Source: Pectobacterium sp013449375
GTDB lineage: Bacteria; Pseudomonadota; Gammaproteobacteria; Enterobacterales; Enterobacteriaceae
Strand: one strand, 5' to 3'
DNA length: 64,000 nt
Assembly (NCBI RefSeq): GCF_048593165.1
Contig: NZ_CP184271.1
The position numbers and the translations under genes were made by a program. The notes under the pieces were generated by a model. It was not told the DNA's origin. It searched no databases and saw only the letters and a list, made by a program, of their open reading frames with translations. Below, piece after piece: positions 34,283 through 43,131 of this stretch (positions are counted from its first letter, which is position 1; each line of letters opens with the position of its first letter).

Positions 34283-34414
34283 ATGTCAGACTCATTGCTC
34301 ATGGTGCAAAACGCTCGCGCCAGTTCGTTGATGACGTCACTGCGCGTTTCTTCTTCCCACCGCTGCGCGGTTTACTTTTCTCTCTGTCGATTATCCTCCT
34401 TCACCATGCGGTGA
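34283..34414 (+). CDS. Putative upstream leader peptide of speC (43 codons)
   Basis: ATG preceded by AGAGGA eight bases upstream, encoding MSDSLLMVQNARASSLMTSL, then RVSSSHRCAVYFSLCRLSSF, TMR and stop. Ser- and Arg-rich, ending in Arg. A small hairpin overlaps the stop codon, as in attenuator systems. It differs from the SpeFL leader of speF genes (no FNAR end). Function in polyamine/ornithine control is inference. Confidence 0.45.
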   Translation: MSDSLLMVQNARASSLMTSLRVSSSHRCAVYFSLCRLSSFTMR

Positions 34415-34645
34415 GGCGTTCGTTCGCTCACTGTTAGGCATGAGTAAAAATAGAGTACACCTCTGCTTTTACTGATGTCTATCGGATGGTGCTGGCTCCA
34501 GTTTTTCCATTCTTGGCCTACAGTTGACCTGTAGGGATCATGCGCTTGTCGTTATTGATTGGCATTGTGATTGGTCGGGATTGTTATCCCTGAACGGTGT
34601 CTTCCAGGCACGTACACTTACCTTTAACCGTTTGGGTTTGGTTAC

Positions 34646-36799
34646 ATGAAACAGTTAAAAATTGCGGCGAATGCAGCGGTTGCCACCCGTTTAATCACAA
34701 CGCGCGAGATTGTCGCGTTGAGTCAGACCGACTTCACCGATGTGGCGGCGGTCGTTGTTTCGATTGAGGAAGCACGCAGCGGCATTCTGTCGATATTGCA
34801 GCACACGGGCTTTAGTATCCCAGCGTTTGTCGAAGAGCCTGATGAGGATAAAGCGCTGGATGTTCTGCCTGCGGGCAGCGAATGGCTGGTTCTTGATGAC
34901 GATGGTGAGCACGCTAACGTGCTGGAGCGAGCGGCGAGAGCCTATCAGGATACCCTGTTGCCACCGTTTTTCGATACGCTGACCAAGTACGTCAACATGA
35001 AAAACACGACGTTTGCCTGCCCAGGGCATCAGGGCGGTCAGTTCTTCCGCAAACACCCGGCAGGGCGTCAGTTTTTTGAGTTTTACGGCGAGAATGTGTT
35101 CCGTTCGGATATCTGTAACGCGGACGTCAAACTGGGCGATTTGCTGATTCATGAAGGAGCAGCGAAGAAGGCGCAGAAGCACGCCGCGCGCGTGTTTAAC
35201 GCCGATAAAACCTATTTCGTGTTGAACGGCACGTCCTCCGCGAACAAAGTGGTGACGAACGCGCTGCTGGCGCGTGGCGATCTGGTGTTGTTTGACCGTA
35301 ACAACCATAAATCCAACCATCATGGCGCGCTGATTCAGGCGGGCGCGACGCCGGTCTATCTGGAAACCGTACGCAATCCGTTCGGCTTTATCGGCGGCGT
35401 GGATGCGCACTGTTTTGATGAAGCCTATCTGCGCAAGCTGATTGCGGAGGTTGCGCCGGAACGCGCCAATGAGCCGCGCCCGTTCCGTCTAGCCGTCATC
35501 CAGCTCGGCACCTATGACGGCACGATTTATAACGCGCGTCAGGTCGTCGATAGCATTGGGCACCTGTGCGACTACATTCTGTTTGACTCCGCCTGGGTCG
35601 GCTACGAGCAGTTTATCCCGATGATGGAGCAGTGTTCGCCGCTGTTGCTGGATCTGAATGAGAACGATCCGGGGATTTTCGTGACGCAGTCGGTGCATAA
35701 GCAGCAGGCTGGTTTCTCCCAGACCTCGCAGATCCACAAGAAAGATACGCATATCAAAGGTCAGCGCCGTTTCTGCAACCATAAACAGCTGAATAACGCC
35801 TTTATGCTGCACGCCTCGACCAGCCCGTTTTACCCCCTGTTCGCTGCGCTAGATGTCAATGCCAAAATGCACGAAGGGGCAAGCGGGCGTCGGATGTGGA
35901 TGGACTGCGTGAAGCTGGGCATTGAGGCGCGTAAGCAGTTGCTGACGCGTTGTTCGCTCATCAAACCGTTCGTGCCTGTGACGGTGGGCGGCGCGCTTTG
36001 GCAGGATCACGACACGGAAACCATCGCGCGGGACGTGCGCTTCTTCAACTTTGAGCCGGGCGAGAAGTGGCATGCGTTCGAAGGGTATGCGGAGGATCAG
36101 TATTTTATCGATCCTTGCAAATTACTGCTGACGACGCCGGGTATTGATGCGATTAGCGGCGATTATACCGAATTTGGTATTCCGGCGACGATCCTAGCCA
36201 ACTACCTGCGCGAGCACGGCATTATCCCGGAAAAATGCGACATGAACTCGATCCTGTTCCTGCTAACGCCAGCGGAAGACGCTGCAAAAATGCAGGAGCT
36301 GGTGAATGCGCTGGTGCATTTCGAGACGCTCATCGCCCGTGATGCGCCGCTGAGTGAAGTGCTGCCCAGCCTGTATCAGAAATACAAAGAGCGTTATCGC
36401 GGTTACCGGCTGCGCCGGCTGTGTCAGGAAATGCATGACTTTTACGCTCAGCACAACGTGAAAGATCTGCAAAAAGCCATGTTCCGCAAAACCGAGTTTC
36501 CGTCCGTGGTGATGTTGCCACAGGATGCCAACAGGGAATTTGTACGCGGGAATATCGAACTGGTTCCTATCGCTGAAGCAGAAGGACGTATCGCGGCAGA
36601 AGGAGCATTGCCGTATCCGCCGGGCGTACTGTGTGTCGTGCCGGGGGAAACCTGGGGCGGGGCGGTACAGCGCTATTTTCTGGCGCTGGAAGCGGGTATT
36701 AACCTGCTGCCGGGCTTCTCTCCGGAATTGCAGGGCGTTTACAGCGTCGCAGAAGAAGATGGCAGCAAGCGCCTGTACGGTTACGTAGTAGAACAGTAA
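34646..36799 (+). CDS. speC: Ornithine decarboxylase
   Basis: 717-residue PLP fold-type I basic amino acid decarboxylase that converts ornithine to putrescine. Landmarks: an N-terminal wing domain, FACPGHQGGQFFRKHPAGR, NADVKLGDLLIHEG, NGTSSANKVVTNALL, LFDRNNHKSNHHG, FDSAWVGYEQF and the PLP lysine in VTQSVHKQQAGFSQTSQIHK. The region HASTSPFYPLFAALD and the C-terminus PYPPGVLCVVPGETWGGAVQ are conserved. It resembles biosynthetic SpeC (TLTKYVNMKNTTFACPG, NVFRSDICNADVKL) more than SpeF, and no potE follows. A strong bidirectional terminator ends the gene. Confidence 0.93.
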   Translation: MKQLKIAANAAVATRLITTREIVALSQTDFTDVAAVVVSIEEARSGILSILQHTGFSIPAFVEEPDEDKALDVLPAGSEWLVLDDDGEHANVLERAARAYQDTLLPPFFDTLTKYVNMKNTTFACPGHQGGQFFRKHPAGRQFFEFYGENVFRSDICNADVKLGDLLIHEGAAKKAQKHAARVFNADKTYFVLNGTSSANKVVTNALLARGDLVLFDRNNHKSNHHGALIQAGATPVYLETVRNPFGFIGGVDAHCFDEAYLRKLIAEVAPERANEPRPFRLAVIQLGTYDGTIYNARQVVDSIGHLCDYILFDSAWVGYEQFIPMMEQCSPLLLDLNENDPGIFVTQSVHKQQAGFSQTSQIHKKDTHIKGQRRFCNHKQLNNAFMLHASTSPFYPLFAALDVNAKMHEGASGRRMWMDCVKLGIEARKQLLTRCSLIKPFVPVTVGGALWQDHDTETIARDVRFFNFEPGEKWHAFEGYAEDQYFIDPCKLLLTTPGIDAISGDYTEFGIPATILANYLREHGIIPEKCDMNSILFLLTPAEDAAKMQELVNALVHFETLIARDAPLSEVLPSLYQKYKERYRGYRLRRLCQEMHDFYAQHNVKDLQKAMFRKTEFPSVVMLPQDANREFVRGNIELVPIAEAEGRIAAEGALPYPPGVLCVVPGETWGGAVQRYFLALEAGINLLPGFSPELQGVYSVAEEDGSKRLYGYVVEQ

Positions 36800-36820
36800 T
36801 TACAGATTGCTGTAATAAGA

Positions 36821-36853
36821 AACGCAGGCTCGGCAACGGGCCTGCGTTTTTTC
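36821..36853. terminator. Terminator between speC and ansP
   Basis: AACGCAGGC pairs with GCCTGCGTT, followed by TTTTT; the complementary A-rich side can serve the convergent ansP gene. Confidence 0.85.
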
Positions 36854-36878
36854 TATCTTAACGCAGGCTGGATGCCTG

Positions 36879-38309
36879 TTAGTCGGCGAGTTTCACCGCT
36901 TCACGCTGTTTTTTCAGCCCGCGCCAGCCGATAATCAGCATGATCGCCAGTACCGGAATGGTTGCAACCGTCCAGGTACCGTTCGGGTAATCAAACGCCA
37001 TCAATCCCAGCACGCTCACCAGAAAAGCCAGCGTCAGCCACGATGTCACGGGCGCGCCGGGCATTTTGAATGCCACCGGTTTGGCTTTCCCCTGACGAAT
37101 CGCTTTGCGCAGTTGCATCTGGCACAGAATGATGAATGCCCAAGAGCAGATAATGCCGAGCGAGGCGATATTCAGGACGATCTCGAACACCTGCGACGGT
37201 ACCACGTAGTTCAGCACCACACCGATAATGTGGATGCCGACTGTGACCAAAATACCGGTATAGGGCACGGACTGCGTACTCATTTTTGACAGGAAAGCGG
37301 GCGCCGAACCGCCCAGCGACAGCGAGCGCAAGATGCGTCCCGTCGAGTACAGACCTGAGTTCAGGCTGGACAGCGCAGCGGACAGCACCACGATATTCAT
37401 GACCGTGCCGATATAGGGCACGCCGAGTTTGCTGAAGAAGGTCACGAACGGGCTTTGTCCCGCCTGATAAGCGTTCCACGGCAGCAGACAGACCAATAGC
37501 ACAACAGAGCCGACGTAGAACAGGCCGATACGCCAGATGACGCTGTTGACCGCTTTCGGCAGCACTTTCTCTGGGTCTTTACATTCGCCTGCGGTTGTCC
37601 CGATGATCTCGATACCGGCAAAGGCAAATATCACCCCCTGAACCAGCACCAGCGCGGGCAGAATCCCGTGCGGGAACAGGCCACCGTTGTCGGTAATCAG
37701 GTGCAAACCGGGTGTGTTGCCGTCCAGCGGGCTGCCGGTGCCGAGATAGACCGTACCGACCACCAGAAAAATAGCGATGGCTGCGACCTTAATCAGCGCG
37801 AACCAGAACTCCATTTCGGCAAACCATTTCACGCCAATCAGGTTCATCAGCGTGACGATGGACAACGCCCCCAGCGCGAACAGCCACTGCGGGACATCGG
37901 CAAATGTGCCCCAGTAGTGCATGTAGAGCGCGACGGCGGTGATGTCGACAATGCCGGTCATCGCCCAGTTGAGGAAGTACATCCAGCCTGCCACATAGGA
38001 GGCCTTTTCACCCAGAAACTCGCGTGAGTACGACACGAAGCTGCCGCTGGTGGGGCGATGCACGATCAGCTCGCCTAATGCTCGTAGAATGAAAAAAGAG
38101 AAGATGCCGCAAACCAGATAGACCAGCGCCAGCGCGGGCCCTGCCATTTGCAGACGTGCACCTGCACCAAGAAATAACCCGGTGCCGATAGAGCCGCCAA
38201 TCGCGATCATCTGTACGTGGCGGTTGCCGATACTCTGGTGATAGCCCTTTTCGTGAAGACGTTGCGCGGCGGTATGATGCTCGCTATGAGGAGAAGAATG
38301 TTGTGTCAT
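36879..38309 (-). CDS. ansP: L-asparagine permease AnsP
   Basis: 476 residues, twelve membrane segments of the APC amino-acid transporter family. QMIAIGGSIGTGLFLGAGAR is the TM1 substrate-binding helix, RPTSGSFVSYSREFLGEKAS and GWMYFLNWAMTGIVDITAVA are near-identical to E. coli AnsP, as are TDNGGLFPHGILPALVLVQG and SSLNSGLYSTGRILRSL. Proton-coupled uptake of L-asparagine. Convergent with speC. The start ATG follows AGGAAAACACCGAG. Confidence 0.93.
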   Translation of the reverse strand: MTQHSSPHSEHHTAAQRLHEKGYHQSIGNRHVQMIAIGGSIGTGLFLGAGARLQMAGPALALVYLVCGIFSFFILRALGELIVHRPTSGSFVSYSREFLGEKASYVAGWMYFLNWAMTGIVDITAVALYMHYWGTFADVPQWLFALGALSIVTLMNLIGVKWFAEMEFWFALIKVAAIAIFLVVGTVYLGTGSPLDGNTPGLHLITDNGGLFPHGILPALVLVQGVIFAFAGIEIIGTTAGECKDPEKVLPKAVNSVIWRIGLFYVGSVVLLVCLLPWNAYQAGQSPFVTFFSKLGVPYIGTVMNIVVLSAALSSLNSGLYSTGRILRSLSLGGSAPAFLSKMSTQSVPYTGILVTVGIHIIGVVLNYVVPSQVFEIVLNIASLGIICSWAFIILCQMQLRKAIRQGKAKPVAFKMPGAPVTSWLTLAFLVSVLGLMAFDYPNGTWTVATIPVLAIMLIIGWRGLKKQREAVKLAD

Positions 38310-38675
38310 TTACTCGGTGTTTTCCTGTCTGTCACGCATCTCTTGGCGATGCGCTCGCTATTATTATTTCGAATTCAATTGACTATGTTTTTTCTGTGGC
38401 GTTTTTTTATGCCGAACATCCCTGTCCGGCACCCTTCGGGCCGTTGCTACACAACGTTGAAAAACGCTCCCAGCGTTTTTTTATAGTGCGCTGAGCGCGG
38501 TACGCCGCATGGCAGAAAACAACGGCAGCGATGCTACCTTTTCCTGTGTGCTGTGGCAAAAAATGGAGAGAAGGAAAGTGTGTCAGAGCGTGTGGTGTCG
38601 GGGGCGGGGCATCAGACGGGAAATCCCCCCCAGTTAGGCGAGCTAGAACTGGGGCGGGACGCAGCATAAATGTGT
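38310..38675. other. Intergenic region between ansP and a TetR gene
   Basis: About 365 bp: ansP promoter sequence on the left, a hairpin terminator of the TetR gene in the middle (38460-38482), and GC-rich sequence without a convincing ORF on the right. Confidence 0.5.
38460..38482 (-). terminator. Terminator of the TetR gene
   Basis: AAAACGCT pairs with AGCGTTTT around CCC, with A/T runs on both sides. Confidence 0.65.
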
Positions 38676-39308
38676 TCATCCGGTTTTCTGTGAAGCTGCC
38701 AGCGCGGCGTCTTCTTCCGCCTGCCGTAAAATGGCTTTGGCGACCCACTGCGTGACATCCTGAATGCTGTCTTCTTCCAGATGCCAGATATCTTTCAGCA
38801 CCAGAAAAACCTCGGAACCGTAAATGAGTGATAAGGCATAAATCACCCGCTGTTGTGCTTCCGGCGTGATTTTTCCTTCCAGCGGTTCAGTGGCAATCTT
38901 GAGCAGGCGTTTACGATTGCCGCGCGTCAGCGTATCCGTATGCAAGCGATTGGAACGGCGATCGGCCCATTGTTGCAGTGACAGATGCAGTGCGGCACGC
39001 AGCGCACCTTCATGTTCCAGCATCCTTGGGTAAGCAAAGCGCAGCAATTCGGCCACGCGTTCGCTGGCATCCGGCTGTGTCGGGTGCCACGCCAGAATCG
39101 GGCCGAGGCTTTCACCGACAACGGCGGAGACTAACGCACTTTGCGTCGGGAAATAGCGATAGGCCGTCGCGCGTGAAAGCTGAGCCGCGGCGGCAACATC
39201 GGTAATGGAAGGGAATATGCCCTGGTCGAACATATTCATAGCGGTGTCAATTAATAAACGACGGGTTTTCGCCCGTGTTGATGTCAGTGTTTCATCCCGT
39301 TCAATCAC
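38676..39308 (-). CDS. TetR-family regulator divergent from the Tm-1-like operon
   Basis: 210 residues. The HTH is in RRLLIDTAMNMFDQGIFPSI, TDVAAAAQLSRATAYRYFPT and QSALVSAVVGES; the C-terminal ligand-binding part is helical (LRAALHLSLQQWADRR). It faces a two-gene operon with about 290 bp between the starts, containing a TGAGAC-N4-GTCTCA dyad. It is therefore the probable repressor of that operon and of itself. Confidence 0.87.
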   Translation of the reverse strand: MIERDETLTSTRAKTRRLLIDTAMNMFDQGIFPSITDVAAAAQLSRATAYRYFPTQSALVSAVVGESLGPILAWHPTQPDASERVAELLRFAYPRMLEHEGALRAALHLSLQQWADRRSNRLHTDTLTRGNRKRLLKIATEPLEGKITPEAQQRVIYALSLIYGSEVFLVLKDIWHLEEDSIQDVTQWVAKAILRQAEEDAALAASQKTG

Positions 39309-39441
39309 ATAGACCTCATTGAATTTTCGGGCCGGACGCTATCGGGCAGCACGGCGTTGTCGCCTGAACTATAGCAAATTGAGTGATTCTTGTGCCATGT
39401 CAAGCTTTCTTACTGTCAATGTAATGTTGTATATAATATTT

Positions 39442-39457
39442 TGAGACTTTTGTCTCA
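39442..39457. promoter_or_regulatory. Candidate TetR operator upstream of the Tm-1-like operon
   Basis: TGAGACTTTTGTCTCA is a dyad with 6-bp arms, directly after a TATAAT -10-like hexamer (39432-39437). A further GTCTCA half-site lies about 35 bp downstream. Confidence 0.6.
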
Positions 39458-39595
39458 TTTGAGTATTTAATGAATTGTATTTCTGATACTCAAGTCTCAA
39501 TATGGCGATTAATTAGTCTTTCTGTTTTTTGTTTCTTGTAATTATCATTTATATCAATCTGTTAATTGTTTCACTAATGGTGGGAGGGATACCGA

Positions 39596-40819
39596 GTGGG
39601 AAGTGAAGTTGGCAGCATTTATATTGCAAGTACAGCGGATACTAAAGGGAAGGAACAGATTTACGTCCGCGATCTGATTGCCGCGACAGGCTTGAAAACC
39701 GTCACGGTCGATCTGTCAACGACATCGCCGTCAACGGACGCACGGGTGTCAGAGGTGACAGATATCAGCGCAGAAACGGTGGCATCGTACCACCCGCAGG
39801 GCGCGTCGGCGGTGTTTTGCCATGACAGAGGGCAGGCGATTGGCGCCATGGCCGTTGCGTTTGAGCACTTCATGCTGTCGCGCGATGACATTGCTGGGGT
39901 GCTTGGGCTTGGCGGTTCCGGCGGCACGGCGTTGATCACGCCCGCGATGCAGGCACTACCGATCGGGATGCCGAAGCTGATGGTGTCGACGATGGCCTCT
40001 GGCGATATCTCCGGTTACATCGGTGCCAGCGATATCAGCATGATGTACTCCGTTACCGATGTGGCTGGCCTGAACCGTATTTCTCGTCAGGTTCTTGGCA
40101 ACGCCGCGCACCAAATTGCGGGGGCCGTGAAGTTTAAGATTCAGGAACATCATGATGATAAGCCCGCGATTGGCCTGACCATGTTTGGCGTAACGACACC
40201 GTGCATTCAGGAAGCCAGTGCATTGCTGGAAGCGGAGTTTGACTGTCTGGTTTTTCACGCGACGGGTAGCGGCGGGAAAGCGATGGAAAAGCTGGTGGAC
40301 AGCCATTTGCTCACTGGCGTGCTCGATCTCACGACGACGGAAGTGTGCGATTTACTGTTTGACGGCGTGCTGGCCTGCGGGCCGGAACGGTTTGACGCGA
40401 TAGCCAAGACGCAGGTGCCTTACGTGGCCTCCTGCGGGGCGCTGGACATGGTGAATTTTGGCGCGCCCGCCAGCATACCGGAGAAATACGCGCATCGTCT
40501 GTTCTACAACCACAACGCACAAGTCACTCTGATGCGTACGACGATAGACGAAAATATCGCGATGGCGCGCTGGATTGGGGAGAAGCTGAACCGCTGCGAA
40601 GGCGAAGTGCGCTTCCTGATCCCCGAAGGCGGCTTCTCTGCGCTGGATGCGCCGGAACAGGCATTCTGGCACCCGGAAGCGCGTGATGCGTTTATCAGCA
40701 CGCTGGAGAGCGTTGTGCAGCAAACGGCAAGACGACAGATTATTCGTCTGCCTTTCCATATTAACGATCCTTTATTTGCCCATGCGGCTGTCGATGCGTT
40801 TCGGGCTTTAGTGAAATAA
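39596..40819 (+). CDS. Tm-1-like ATP-binding domain protein (UPF0261)
   Basis: 407 residues; GTG start after GGGAGGG. IYIASTADTKGKEQIYVRDL opens the N-terminal half; AGVLGLGGSGGTALITPAMQ and GMPKLMVSTMASGDISGYIG form the nucleotide-binding part. The C-terminal half has TTPCIQEASALLEAEFDCLV, FHATGSGGKAMEKLV, LTTTEVCDLLFDG and RFLIPEGGFSALDAP. The family includes the N-terminus of tomato Tm-1, which blocks tobamovirus replication; the bacterial role is unknown. It is 13 bp before a PEP-hydrolase-family gene, a pairing also seen fused in plant Tm-1. Confidence 0.9.
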   Translation: MGSEVGSIYIASTADTKGKEQIYVRDLIAATGLKTVTVDLSTTSPSTDARVSEVTDISAETVASYHPQGASAVFCHDRGQAIGAMAVAFEHFMLSRDDIAGVLGLGGSGGTALITPAMQALPIGMPKLMVSTMASGDISGYIGASDISMMYSVTDVAGLNRISRQVLGNAAHQIAGAVKFKIQEHHDDKPAIGLTMFGVTTPCIQEASALLEAEFDCLVFHATGSGGKAMEKLVDSHLLTGVLDLTTTEVCDLLFDGVLACGPERFDAIAKTQVPYVASCGALDMVNFGAPASIPEKYAHRLFYNHNAQVTLMRTTIDENIAMARWIGEKLNRCEGEVRFLIPEGGFSALDAPEQAFWHPEARDAFISTLESVVQQTARRQIIRLPFHINDPLFAHAAVDAFRALVK

Positions 40820-40832
40820 GAAGGGGAAAAGG

Positions 40833-41666
40833 ATGAAGTCAGGCATGAATCGTCAGGAGCTGCTGGCAAAATTCCGCGAAATGATCGCCCGCCGTGAACC
40901 GATTATCGGTGGCGGCGCAGGGACGGGGCTTTCCGCGAAATGTGAAGAAGCGGGCGGCATCGATCTGATTGTGATCTACAACTCCGGTCGCTATCGCATG
41001 GCGGGGAGAGGTTCTCTGGCTGGCCTGCTGGCTTACGGCAACGCGAATGAGATCGTCGTGGATATGGCGAAAGAAGTTCTACCGGTTGTGAAACATACGC
41101 CGGTGCTGGCGGGTGTGAACGGAACCGATCCTTTCTGTCAGTTTGACAAGTTCCTGGATGACCTGAAAGCGCTGGGTTTTTCTGGCGTACAGAACTTCCC
41201 AACCGTGGGGCTGATCGACGGTAATTTTCGCGCCAATCTGGAAGAAACCGGCATGGGATATGCACTGGAAGTGGATATGATCCGTCTGGCGCATGAAAAA
41301 GACATGCTGACCACACCTTATGTGTTCAGTGCGGCCGATGCGGTTGCGATGACGAAAGCGGGCGCGGACATTATTGTCCCGCACATGGGGTTAACCACCG
41401 GCGGCAATATTGGGGCGGAAACGGCGCTGAATCTCGCAGACTGTGTGCCGTTGATTAATCACTGGGCAGATGAGGCGAAGGCGATACGTAAGGATGTGAT
41501 TGTTCTGTGCCACGGCGGGCCGATTTCAACACCGCAGGATGCTCAGTTCATTATGGACCATTGTCCGCAGTGCGATGGTTTTTACGGCGCCAGCTCGATG
41601 GAGCGACTGCCGACAGAAACCGCGCTAACGGCTACAACACAGCAATTTAAAAAAATTAAGCGTTAA
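40833..41666 (+). CDS. Phosphoenolpyruvate hydrolase-family TIM-barrel protein
   Basis: 277 residues; AAGGGGAAAAGG precedes the start. EPIIGGGAGTGLSAKCEEAG, IDLIVIYNSGRYRMAGRGSL and AGLLAYGNANEIVVDMAKEV open the barrel; FSGVQNFPTVGLIDGNFRAN, IIVPHMGLTTGGNIGAETAL and VIVLCHGGPISTPQDAQFIM follow, and DGFYGASSMERLPTE closes it. The fold is that of PEP mutase/isocitrate-lyase-like barrels. It is cotranscribed with the Tm-1-like gene, so the pair likely performs one ATP-dependent step. Substrate unknown. Confidence 0.88.
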   Translation: MKSGMNRQELLAKFREMIARREPIIGGGAGTGLSAKCEEAGGIDLIVIYNSGRYRMAGRGSLAGLLAYGNANEIVVDMAKEVLPVVKHTPVLAGVNGTDPFCQFDKFLDDLKALGFSGVQNFPTVGLIDGNFRANLEETGMGYALEVDMIRLAHEKDMLTTPYVFSAADAVAMTKAGADIIVPHMGLTTGGNIGAETALNLADCVPLINHWADEAKAIRKDVIVLCHGGPISTPQDAQFIMDHCPQCDGFYGASSMERLPTETALTATTQQFKKIKR

Positions 41667-41747
41667 CACACTTTTTTGGCTCTCTACCTGCTGATGTCCC
41701 AATGCTGGAACAAAGGCGGGTAAATTTTGCGTCAATATCAGGGAATA

Positions 41748-41777
41748 CGGCCAGCACATGCTGGCCGCAGTTTTTTT
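41748..41777 (+). terminator. Terminator of the Tm-1-like operon
   Basis: CGGCCAGC pairs with GCTGGCCG around ACAT, followed by CAG and seven T. Confidence 0.85.
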
Positions 41778-41881
41778 GTGTACCACAGAGAGGTACTCAA
41801 TAGCGTTTTAGGTCGCACAGGGGAGAAAGATACTGTTATACATGCTATTTTTCATGGTGCAAAAACTTCGGAGAAATAGGT

Positions 41882-42925
41882 ATGACATGGCGTATCACGA
41901 TAGGATTAGTCACGAACTTATTACTCAGCTTTGCCGTTATGGCAAACGCGGGCATTGGTTTTCAACAGATAACATTAGCGGATGAGGTCAATAACAGGCC
42001 GTTAGACGTCGCCGTATTTTATCCGGTTTCGGCATCCTCACAAACCACGATCATAGGGGACGATGCTGTTTTTCCTGGTATCGCGGTGAGTAAAAACGCC
42101 CTGCCTGAACCCGGTGAACATCCCTTGATCGTGATTTCACACGGTTACGGCGGGAGCTGGTTTAATCAACACTGGTTGGCACTGGCGTTAGTGAAACAAG
42201 GCTATATTGTTGCCGCGCCCAACCACCCTGGGACTACCTTTAAAAATATGCGCGTTGAGAACGCTCAGGCGCTTTGGCAGCGGCCTCGTGACCTCAGTCG
42301 CGTGATTACGGCACTGCTCGCCACGCCAGAAAAAACGGGACAGGTTGATGCGAAGCGGATTGCCGCAGTGGGACACTCGCTGGGGGGCTGGACGGTATTG
42401 GCGTTAGCGGGTGGGCGTTTTAGCACGGCGCAATTTGAGAAAGATTGTCTGACGCACGCTGAGCTGGCGTCCTGTACGGTTTATGAAAAGATGCAAGTCG
42501 CAAAAAATGCCGCATCACGTGCACAGCTTGATGAGTCACTCGCGGATCCGCGCCTCCGTGCGGTAGTTTTGTTGGATATGGGGATGGCGAGAGGGTTTAC
42601 CGCAGAGAGTCTGGCGGCCATCAAGGTTCCCGTTTTGACCATGGCGGCGGGATATCACGATGAGGAACTGCCTACTGTACTGGAATCTCACGATCTGGCG
42701 CAGAAACTGCCATCAGCATATTCAACGTATAAGGAAATAGCAGACGCGACGCATTTTAGTTTCATACAGCGTTGTAAGCCGGGCGCCGTTGAGATCATCA
42801 ACGCTGAGAGCCCAGGGGATGGCATGATTTGTCTCGATGGGGGAGATCGTTCGCGTGAGCAGATCCATCAGGAAGTGGTGAAGGACGTCAGCGAGTTTCT
42901 TCAGGCGGCGTGGCGGAAACCGTAG
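41882..42925 (+). CDS. Secreted alpha/beta hydrolase (dienelactone hydrolase-like)
   Basis: 347 residues with a signal peptide (cleavage after FAVMANA). ISHGYGGSWFNQHWLALALV supplies the oxyanion region, AAVGHSLGGWTVLALAGGRF the nucleophile elbow (GHSLGG), and IADATHFSFIQRC the catalytic His; an Asp in LLDMGMARG or VLTMAAGYHDEE could complete the triad. This is the predicted dienelactone hydrolase/platelet-activating-factor acetylhydrolase-like group. Substrate unknown; location periplasm or outside. It stands alone between terminators. Confidence 0.8.
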   Translation: MTWRITIGLVTNLLLSFAVMANAGIGFQQITLADEVNNRPLDVAVFYPVSASSQTTIIGDDAVFPGIAVSKNALPEPGEHPLIVISHGYGGSWFNQHWLALALVKQGYIVAAPNHPGTTFKNMRVENAQALWQRPRDLSRVITALLATPEKTGQVDAKRIAAVGHSLGGWTVLALAGGRFSTAQFEKDCLTHAELASCTVYEKMQVAKNAASRAQLDESLADPRLRAVVLLDMGMARGFTAESLAAIKVPVLTMAAGYHDEELPTVLESHDLAQKLPSAYSTYKEIADATHFSFIQRCKPGAVEIINAESPGDGMICLDGGDRSREQIHQEVVKDVSEFLQAAWRKP

Positions 42926-43131
42926 CCTGTTCCCGAAGTGGGTACTGACTACGCCATACACTCGGACTTACCCCCGTTAGCCGCAAAAATTCACGGTTGA
43001 AGATGTCGGGAAAACACTGGAATAGCATGTCTGAGTGTCTGTTTAGGACGTTGGAGCATAATGTTCGAGTCGGTGGAAATCCGCGCTACCGGAGTCAACC
43101 CGGCAGCGCGGCGTTCTATGGCACGCGTGAA

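Larger units (their letters stand above)
33970..34645. other. Long leader region of the ornithine decarboxylase gene
   Basis: About 675 bp that contain the tRNA promoter at the left, the 43-codon upstream ORF (34283-34414), a GTGAG...CTCAC hairpin at its stop (about 34411-34431), and a further short frame at 34440. About 230 bp of untranslated leader follow before the decarboxylase start. Confidence 0.5.

Noticed and set aside
34691..35410. 239-codon minus-strand frame inside speC
   Set aside because: Shadow of a strongly conserved decarboxylase.
43081..43113. GC-rich hairpin downstream of mltC
   Set aside because: CCGCGCT/AGCGCGG can pair, but there is no T-run on the minus strand, so it was not called as a terminator.
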